From contig OZ024811.1 in assembly GCA_964017045.1 (NCBI GenBank), forward strand, positions 7,713,674-7,777,673: DNA of 64,000 nucleotides, given 5' to 3'. The translations under genes were made by a program, and so were the position numbers. The notes under the pieces are model-generated. The model saw only the letters and a list, made by a program, of their open reading frames with translations. It was not told where the DNA came from and searched no databases. The stretch's first letter is position 1. Each line of letters begins with the position of its first letter. This DNA is from Omphiscola glabra. Its lineage: Eukaryota > Mollusca > Gastropoda > Lymnaeidae. Positions 56,605-64,000 of this stretch are shown piece after piece.

Positions 56605-57250
56605 GCAGGTTTCAACTCGATAAAATCTCGTTCACCGTCCCTTATTCGTATTACTGAGCTCATTTTTTCCAACGACTTGAGATGTCAGGGCTAATAATCC
56701 AAAAGTTAGTGACACAACAGAAGCGACTCAGAGTTATCCACCCCTATCATGACTGGGTTTAAATTTGCTTTGCTTTCGTCCTATTTCAATATAGCGTGTT
56801 TTAATTGTATCCTTTTCACAACTGAAGTTGACCCCTTAATCCTTAGTTGAAAGTTGAAACAACGGGAACACATATAACATATTAACCGAAGTCATCAATT
56901 GTAAAAGTAAAACACTTTCCAAAATGAACCTATACAAAAATATTCCGTTATATAAACCAACTCACAACAAATCAGTGCTTTAATAAGCAAAAATGAAGTA
57001 TATGGCCGACACCTGGTAAAATTATTAATTAAAATACTCTGCTGTCGAAAAACCTATAAATAATAATACACATTTAGTTCTACTCAAAATGTAATCCATA
57101 ATAAAACTAATGCCGATTTATTTAATGGTATATTTATATATATGGTCTGTGGAAATTGAAGATTAATTAATCGATTTATCATTTAATTATTTTAACGATT
57201 GAATTTTGGATTAAAGATTAATCGAATTCCAAATTTTTCGCCCATCACCA
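56605..57250. other. Unassigned stretch
   Basis: No gene. The last 100 bases (57160-57240: ATTAATTAATCGATTTATCA and AGATTAATCGAATTCC) resemble sequence at 58590-58660 in inverse sense and may belong to the hAT relic that surrounds the next array. Confidence 0.4.
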
Positions 57251-57253
57251 ACA

Positions 57254-57733
57254 AATGTACGGGATGCTTGGCTGGGGTACAACGCTATAGACGGATGCTT
57301 GGCTGGGGTACACCGCTATAGACGGGATGCTTGGCTGGGGTACAACGCTATAGACGGGATGCTTGGCTGGGGTACAACGCTATAGACGGGATGCTTGGCT
57401 GGGGTACAACGCTATAGACGGATGCTTGGCTGGGGTACAACGCTATAGACGGATGCTTGGCTGGGGTACAACGCTATAGACGGATGCTTGGCTGGGGTAC
57501 AACGCTATAGACGGGATGCTTGGCTGGGGTACAACGCTATAGACGGGATGCTTGGCTGGGGTACAACGCTATAGACGGGATGCTTGGCTGGGGTACAACG
57601 CTATAGACGGGATGCTTGGCTGGGGTACAACGCTATAGACGGATGCTTGGCTGGGGTACAACGCTATAGACGGATGCTTGGCTGGGGTACAACGCTATAG
57701 ACGGATGCTTGGCTGGGGTACAACGCTATAGAA
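57254..57733. repeat. 31-32-bp minisatellite, about 16 copies
   Basis: Unit GGGATGCTTGGCTGGGGTAC AACGCTATAGAC. It resembles the 3' tail of the retrotransposon at 54482-54850 (TAGGCTGGGGTACCGCGCTA TATAAGAC), and the last unit is followed by an (AAT)n run (57740-57752), as in that tail. Confidence 0.95.
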
Positions 57734-57919
57734 AACTTCTAATAATAATAATGTCAGGTGGCAAAAATGACAGTAAACAATGTAAGATGTGATGCAAACA
57801 AACATTACCGAATTATACAATTGTAGTGAGTCGCCATTGCTAAAACTATCAGGCAACGGTAATACTAGACCGTCATATGTCATTTAGTTGTTTTTCGCCA
57901 GTTATCGTCATTGACACAG

Positions 57920-58500
57920 GATTGCAGATGATGATGAACCAAGTTACAGAGCCAGATTCAAGGCAGCCTCTATTGACTTCAAAGACCGTGTAGCTCTTAT
58001 GACCAGTATTGAAATATTATAGATTGCAACAGCAGACGATTCAAAAGAACAAACTTGGTCACTTATTGGACAACAAATAGCATTTACTTTGAATGATCCG
58101 ATCATCAGTTGCAGACTAGTGATGATACTTAAAGTGCCAGTGAAACCATATTCGAACCTAATACAAAGCATATTAAGCTGACGGAGTGTGTCTCGGAACG
58201 CGTGGAAAGCGCTGCTGATGAACTACAACGTTATAAAAAGGAGAAAAACGTGCAGAGACGTTGATCCACTACAATGGCGGAAGCTTACTAAACATCGATA
58301 TCCGAACTGTGTCGTTAATGTCTAAGACTTGTCTGTGCATACCACCTACCTTAGTTCTGTGTGAACGTTTATTTAGCTTATTCAGCACTGCTGAGTATAT
58401 TTTAATAAGACACGTTCATCACTCGAACCAGATACTGTTAATAAGCTGGTGTGCTTGTGTAGTTGGTTAATAAGCTGGTGTGCTTGTGTAGTTGGTTATC
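57920..58500 (+). pseudogene. hAT transposase C-terminal relic
   Basis: Plus-strand fragments in several frames: KAASIDFKDRVALM (near 57965), DPLQWRKLTKHRYPN (near 58266), LMSKTCLCIPPTL, CERLF..FSTAEYILIRH (near 58345-58410) and SLEPDTVNKLVCLCSWL (near 58425). This is the dimerisation domain at the end of hAT (ZBED-type) transposases. Stops and frameshifts break it. A 29-bp tandem duplication (TAATAAGCTGGTGTGCTTGT GTAGTTGGT) is at 58438-58495. Confidence 0.8.
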
Positions 58501-59167
58501 TAATGGCATTTAAACGAGAAAAAGCTTGTGCCACTTAATTAAATAACACATTTTTGTGCATATCTGTAACTACAAAAGTTTATTTATTTAATCGAAAATA
58601 ACTATTAAATTATCGTTAATTATAGAAAAGTACACTATTAAAATTAAATTAATCGTTACCAGCCAAATTATATATATATTTAACGAAGCAAGAGGAAACA
58701 ACTCCATTACAAGAAAACACTTAATTATGACGAGTGCCGTCCCTTTGTTCACACAAAAAATGAAAACGACAGGAGGAATACCTAGTGTAACTCAGTAATA
58801 GTGCATGCAAGGATTTGCAGTTAAAACAACGTCATGATTTTTTTGTTTACGTCATAACAACACTTTGTCATTGGCAATATTAACGTGATGGAAGGTTATG
58901 AAAAAAGAGATTTGGTGCCACTGGCTGCATTTTCAAAACGTTCAATGTGCCATCCCAGGGTTACAATCGAACGACTTGACAGCAAAAATAATAATACCTC
59001 TAAAAGAACGTGAAGTGTTTATATATATTTTAAAAGTAAAAGATGCTAGTTCTTCTTTGTCTTTGTAGGGCTCTTATGTTCGTCCCTTGTTGCCATTTTT
59101 TTTTGTTATTCAATAGCTAAGGTATAAATTATGCCTTTACAATTATGTATATTTTTTTAATAATGAA

Positions 59168-59306
59168 GCGCCAAACAGCCCACTCAAATCTCCGTGTTGT
59201 GTATCTACACCAAACAGCGCACTCAAATCTCAGTGTGGTGTAACTACACCAAACAGCGCACTCAAATATCAGTGTTATGTAACTACACCAAACAGCGCAC
59301 TCAAAT
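59168..59306. repeat. 38-40-bp repeat, 4 copies
   Basis: Unit CACCAAACAGCGCACTCAAA TCTCAGTGTGGTGTAACTA. At 59505-59640, GATCAAAGGTTCACATCGTG TACAGGTATA is repeated about 2.5 times with a 57-base period. Confidence 0.9.
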
Positions 59307-60348
59307 ATCAATTTTGAGTTTCAAGGAAAGGAGGAAAAAAAAAAGAGAATTATAACTGAAATGAAATTGAATTCCATTTTGAAGCATAATCTGTAACTAG
59401 TTGTACATGCGATGTAGTCAGAATTGTTGGATTGTAAGATAATGAAAAATCTTGTAGTAGTGTTAACTGTTTGCAGTTATAATTCTGGTAGTACGGGTGT
59501 AGAACTTCGATCAAAGGTTCACATCGTGTACAGGTATAAACCCCCATCTAACAGACTTTGATGAAAGGTTCACACCCTGTACAGGTATACACCTCATTTA
59601 ACAAACTTTGATCAATGGTTCACATCTCGAAGCCTGTGGTGTGATTGACGATAACTTTAAAAACCAGATAGTGTAATGAAAGTGGATGATAAGATAGATG
59701 TTTTTCACCCTTTCATTTTATTATTTTTTTTAAAATGGAAAAACTTCCGCCTTCCAGGCGTGAAACGGCAGCCAACAGATGTGCAGCACCTGCAAGCTTA
59801 ACGATATAGCCTCTCTCCCCTGACACCTACACCAGCCTTGGACAGTGAAGATGCTAGCAGACCGACTAGAAAAAAAATGGAGTGGGGGTGGGGGGGGGCG
59901 CTATGTGGTACTGGTGCATGTGTAGTTTTACATATGAGGTTTAATATATTTGGTTAATGCTACAAAAAGAAAAGAAAAAAAGGGGGGGGGGTGGAAAGTA
60001 AAAAGGGGGTGGGTGGGGGGCTACATGAAAAGTTATGGAATAGGTCCGTTGTAAGGCACAGATCTGCCTGATCATTTGACATTCAGATCGAGCAGGTCAC
60101 TCCGTAGACATGCGCAGAACTCACTAGAAGCTATTTTAAGAAGCTAGCCTAGAAACTCAATACGCCCAGGAAAGACATGCAAAGGGAGGTAATGATCTCT
60201 TTTCTCATCATTTAAGACGGTTAAAATTATGTATTTACAATCAACAAAAAACAGTTACAAAATATAACAGTGGGTGTATGTGACTATGAGGGAATGAGAG
60301 CCGTCACCGTTTCAGTGGAGTGGGGAGAAAGAAGAGATAGAATTTTGA

Positions 60349-60351
<3 letters not shown>

Positions 60352-60392
<41 letters not shown>

Positions 60393-60395
60393 TGG

Positions 60396-60425
<30 letters not shown>
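60352..60425. repeat. (GA)n microsatellite
   Basis: Two blocks of GA dinucleotides interrupted by GGGAGTGG; followed by three copies of GGGCCTGGCATATAGTGAGA (60486-60550). Open frames here (Leu/Ser runs on the minus strand) are not genes. Confidence 0.95.
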
Positions 60426-60427
<2 letters not shown>

Positions 60428-60914
60428 ATGATAGAGAGGTTGACGTAAAGACAAAAAGAGAGTTTGGCCTAAAGAAAAAGAGGGAAGGCCTGACATATAG
60501 TGAGAGGGCCTGGCATTTAGTGAGAGGGCCTGGCATATAGTGAGAGGGCGAGAGAAAAAGGGTGAGAGGAAAAGGGCGGGGGGAAATATCTAGAGACTGG
60601 CGTAAAGGAAGTTAAACAAGAGATTTATAGACCTAGGAATAGCTTGCTGACAGGGTGAGATCAAAGGAGTCTTATTTGTTGGTGCAACCATTGACCATTT
60701 GTTGGTGTGTGGTACTTGTGCAAAGAGTGTTTTTTTTTTTTGTTTTTTTTTTTTAACGGCAACGTCTGTCTGCAGGTGCTGTGCGGCTGATAAATAGGGG
60801 TGAGAGTGTGAGCAAAAACAGGGCATACATTGAGGTTTTTAATCGGGAGGACTTGGCGGACATGGTAACTTAGAACTATTGGGATCAATTTTGAAAATTT
60901 CGGGATCAATTCTT

Positions 60915-61226
60915 GGACTTTTGAGATTAACTTTGGACTTTTAGCGATACAATGTGAAGATTAACTTTGAATTTTAGGGATACAATGTGAAGATTAACTT
61001 TGGAATTTTCGGGATACAATGTGAAGATTAACTTTGGAATTTTCGGGATACAATGTGAAGATTAACTTTGAATTTTAGGGATACAATGTGAAGATTAACT
61101 TTGAATTTTAGGGATACAATGTGAAGATTAACTTTGGAATTTTCGGGATACAATGTGAAGATTAACTTTGGAATTTTCGGGATACAATGTGAAGATTAAC
61201 TTTGAATTTTAGGGATACAATGTGGA
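60915..61226. repeat. 31-33-bp minisatellite, about 9 copies
   Basis: Unit GGGATACAATGTGAAGATTA ACTTTGGAATTTTC, with a second form lacking two bases (TTTGAATTTTA). Degenerate copies precede it from 60890. Confidence 0.95.
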
Positions 61227-61435
61227 AGTTTTGAGATAAAACTTTGGCATTGAAAGGAGAAACATACAATACTGAGCTGAAATCATGTTTTAGATCCTAA
61301 CATTACATACAAAAGTAGCTTAACCCGTGTTTATCAGTTCGTCACTTTTAGACGCACAGACCCATGAACTCAGAAGAGGGTTTGTATTAAATAAATAGTT
61401 GTCAAACATACTAAAATGCAATGAGCGGAAGTGAG

Positions 61436-61628
61436 GCCGGGGGGGGGGGGGATTTTACTTTTGGGGTACGGCCTTCCTAATGCCACGACCCTTTTATACA
61501 GTTGCTCATGTTGTGGTGACCCCATTTTATAAAATTATTTTCGTTGCTACTTTATCAATATGTTTTCCGATGGTCTTGGCTATCTCTGTGTAAGGGCCGT
61601 TCGGCCCACAGGTTGAGAACCGCTTGGT
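61436..61628. mobile_element. hAT-like MITE remnant
   Basis: After a G-run, GCCACGACCC...TTGTGGTGACCCC...GGCCCACAGGTTGAGAACCG is the usual right part of a hAT MITE; the left end is not defined. The following 61640-61860 has degenerate repeats of ACAAATGACCTAGTTATATA. Confidence 0.45.
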
Positions 61629-62045
61629 TAGGCCAATGAGATGGACAGTGAGATATCTTTAGTAGGTTTACAAATGACCTAATTATACACTACTATCTGA
61701 TTACAACTGACCTAGTTATATACATTGCGTATTTACAAATGACATTATATACCGCTGATTCCAAAGGCCTAGTTAAATACTGTGTTAACAAATGACCTAG
61801 TTTTATACTACTGTCTGTTGCCAAATGACCTAGTTATATCCCAACGTCCGTCTGTTCCAGTCGACCATATGTGACAAGATGAACTGATTCACAACTTGCC
61901 CTCACCAGGTGGGTCTCACTCAGGTAACAGTTGTCCGACTAACGTTAAGTCCACCTGGTACATATGGACCTCAGGTTTGGTAGCTGGGGAGGGTGAGGTG
62001 TATTCATTCACACCTGGTTACATTTCACGTGTGGGAGGGATAGAC

Positions 62046-62340
62046 AAAAAATGTCTCAAGGATGGTGATTGACATGTCAACAACTGTCTCAAGGACGGTG
62101 GTAGACATGTCAACAACTGTCTCATGACTGAGATAGAAATGTCAACAACTGTCTCAAGGACTGGATAGACATGTCAATAACTGTCTCGAGGACTGGATAG
62201 ACATGTCAACAACTGTCTCAAGAACTCAGATAGACATGTCAACAACTGTCTCAAGGACTCAGACATGTCAATAACTGTCTCAAAGACTTAGATAGTCATG
62301 TCAACAACTGTCTCAAGGACTGTGATAGACAAGCGTGTCC
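62046..62340. repeat. 32-34-bp minisatellite, about 9 copies
   Basis: Unit GACATGTCAACAACTGTCTC AAGGACTGTGATA with several length variants. Confidence 0.93.
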
Positions 62341-64000
62341 ACAACCGACTTAAGGAACTGAACAGCATTTGCCTAATACCAACATTTATATGACACATTT
62401 GATCACACCAGTAATAAAAAGAATATTAAAGTTGACCAATAACACAAGCATCATCAATAAAGTCGGTTCCTTGTATACTTACAACGACCAGTGGTCATTG
62501 GCTGGACAGTTATATTTAACCACTCCCAAAATGACTTAAAGCATTGGTTACTTTATATAAAAATATGCTGGCCAATGTAATCAAAATAATATGTATAGAA
62601 AAAACCAGCTTATATCGCGATTACGGAAATAACGAGGTCGTGGCATTGTTCCCCAAAATTTGTATACCTTAATAACATGAGATTTAAACAAAAATAATTT
62701 TAAAAACAAAATCTTCTTACTTAATAACAAAATCCCAACGCTGCTCGAGCATACTATTGTAAAACCCCACCATAACGTAACCTCGCTATTAACGGGACCG
62801 TTTTCATATTCTCAAATTTATAAACCAATACAAATCAGAGAATTTAGTGGAAGTTTTAAATAATAACTCAGTTTTATCAGAGGTAAAATAAAATGTGGGA
62901 CACAAAATTCACTTGTAAAACAAAACAATATGTTAAAAAACATCCCCACCAGTCCAACTACTGTAACTACTGACAACATATTCAACAGTGAATGAAATTC
63001 TTCCACACAGAAGTAAAAGTGCTGCTGACAGCAGCTTGTGCTGAAACAATTTGGCGCATCTTATCTCGTGCGCAACTGTTGTTCTCGCCGGCAGACAAAC
63101 AATAACACCCGCCACGTGCGCCTATCTACACATAAAAATGACAACTAAAGATAACTGTCAGAGCTTCTTCCAACACACACACACGCGCGCCCAGCCTGCA
63201 CATGTTGGCAGTGCTCACGACGTGGCCAGGTGGAAGGCATCAGGTGGGAAAACACGAGGCCCACGAAATGAGCAGACGTGATGGCCGCAGGTCTGGCTCT
63301 TGTTTAAATCAGTTAGCATTATTCGTCCTCACACCTGCACTGTTCAAACCAGTGAGTTTATCGATCACTTTGTAATGAACGGTAGTGAATGTCGTAACAC
63401 TCGTGTAGCGTGGTAAAAAAGATTAGGAAGACAAACTAATGTAAGAAGTAAGCACACAGTTTACAATGGGCCAATGAGATGACTGCAACGACGGTAGGTC
63501 GTGGTGACACATTTTCGAGTTTTACACCTACGTATTAGCTGTAGAATAGATCTAACAACGGGGTGAGGGTTGGGGAGGTGGGCATTCTGCAAATATCCGA
63601 GGTACCTTTATCAACAACCACCAAAATACAGGGGGGAGGATCAACCTGCAGGCCCGGATCATTAAAGCTAATTCTCTTTGTACAAGAACCCACTGCAAAA
63701 ATTTCTAGCCTCTAGACTCTCTTTATCGATAGATGCTACTGAGAATTATTTCGTATTTAAGTAGGTGAGTGCTAATGACGAGGAGCATATACCTAATGGC
63801 ACATGTACAATTTTATGTAACAGTTTCTTTGTCCCGCTACCCCAGGGGCGGCATGGCTTGTAACTCAGACCATGTATAACAATAAGTTCGTCTTAACTTC
63901 ATCATTTTCGACCACTGTCTTAAAGCACTTCATCAAATAATGTATTTTACTATACCAGATATGATTGGGTTTAGACCTGGGGGTTTGGGGGGGTATTACT
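62341..64000. other. Right end of the window, no gene recognised
   Basis: From 63030 to 63280 the DNA is richer in G+C and CpG (CGCACGTGGCGGGTG on the minus strand) than its surroundings and could be a promoter, for instance of a longer E-protein isoform, but no coding exon or donor with E-protein features was found. The rest is AT-rich. Confidence 0.3.

Noticed and set aside
60284..60536. Minus-strand Leu/Ser-rich open frames
   Set aside because: Translation of a GA microsatellite.
62818..63281. Open frames in a CpG-richer stretch, possible upstream E-protein exon
   Set aside because: No resemblance to the N-terminal activation domain or nuclear-localisation exons of E proteins, and no clear splice donor.
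1..64000. tRNA, rRNA or other structured RNA genes
   Set aside because: No cloverleaf, A/B-box pair or rRNA core sequence was recognised by eye; a covariance-model scan would be needed to exclude small ones.

Overview
Eukaryotic genomic DNA: AT-rich, with spliced genes, non-LTR and LTR retrotransposon remains, small DNA transposons and very many minisatellites. The single well-supported host gene is an E-protein (class I bHLH) with the gene structure of the animal TCF3/TCF4/TCF12/daughterless family. The mix of an E-protein that looks like the pre-duplication invertebrate form, a CR1/L2-type retrotransposon and G-tract-rich short inverted-repeat elements suggests an invertebrate, probably a lophotrochozoan such as a mollusc. 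That placement is inference; no search was run.

Layout. 1-295: first coding exon of an unidentified gene leaving the window on the left (minus strand). 0.9-16.8 kb: an intergenic transposon graveyard. It holds a fold-back element, two decayed reverse-transcriptase fragments, a probable solo LTR inserted in a short inverted-repeat element, two tandem arrays, an apparently intact 1072-residue endonuclease/reverse-transcriptase ORF (6586-9804), and nested hAT-like elements. 16.8-50.9 kb: the E-protein gene on the minus strand, with its 3' end at the left and an alternative promoter at the right. 51-62.4 kb: at least eleven unrelated minisatellite arrays in about 11 kb, plus hAT and CR1-like relics. 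62.4-64 kb: no recognised gene.

The E-protein. Fourteen or more exons can be placed with GT/AG sites and matching phases. Running from a short first exon at 50651 to a stop at 20632, the spliced CDS is 1491 nt (496 aa) with one choice at each alternative position. This is close to the short vertebrate TCF4-A type isoform, which lacks the N-terminal activation domain 1; no exon for that domain was found here. Two exon pairs look like tandem duplicates: one encodes the start of the DNA-binding basic region (24261-24350 versus 23774-23857), the other the conserved DAIHVLR helix (41266-41322 versus 38910-39095). A 36-nt cassette exon, two possible internal first exons (29.35-29.59 kb and 30.67 kb) and two possible C-termini add further isoforms. 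These duplicated exons are the most interesting part of the window.

All exon calls come from reading splice sites and comparing with remembered family sequence; transcript data were not available.
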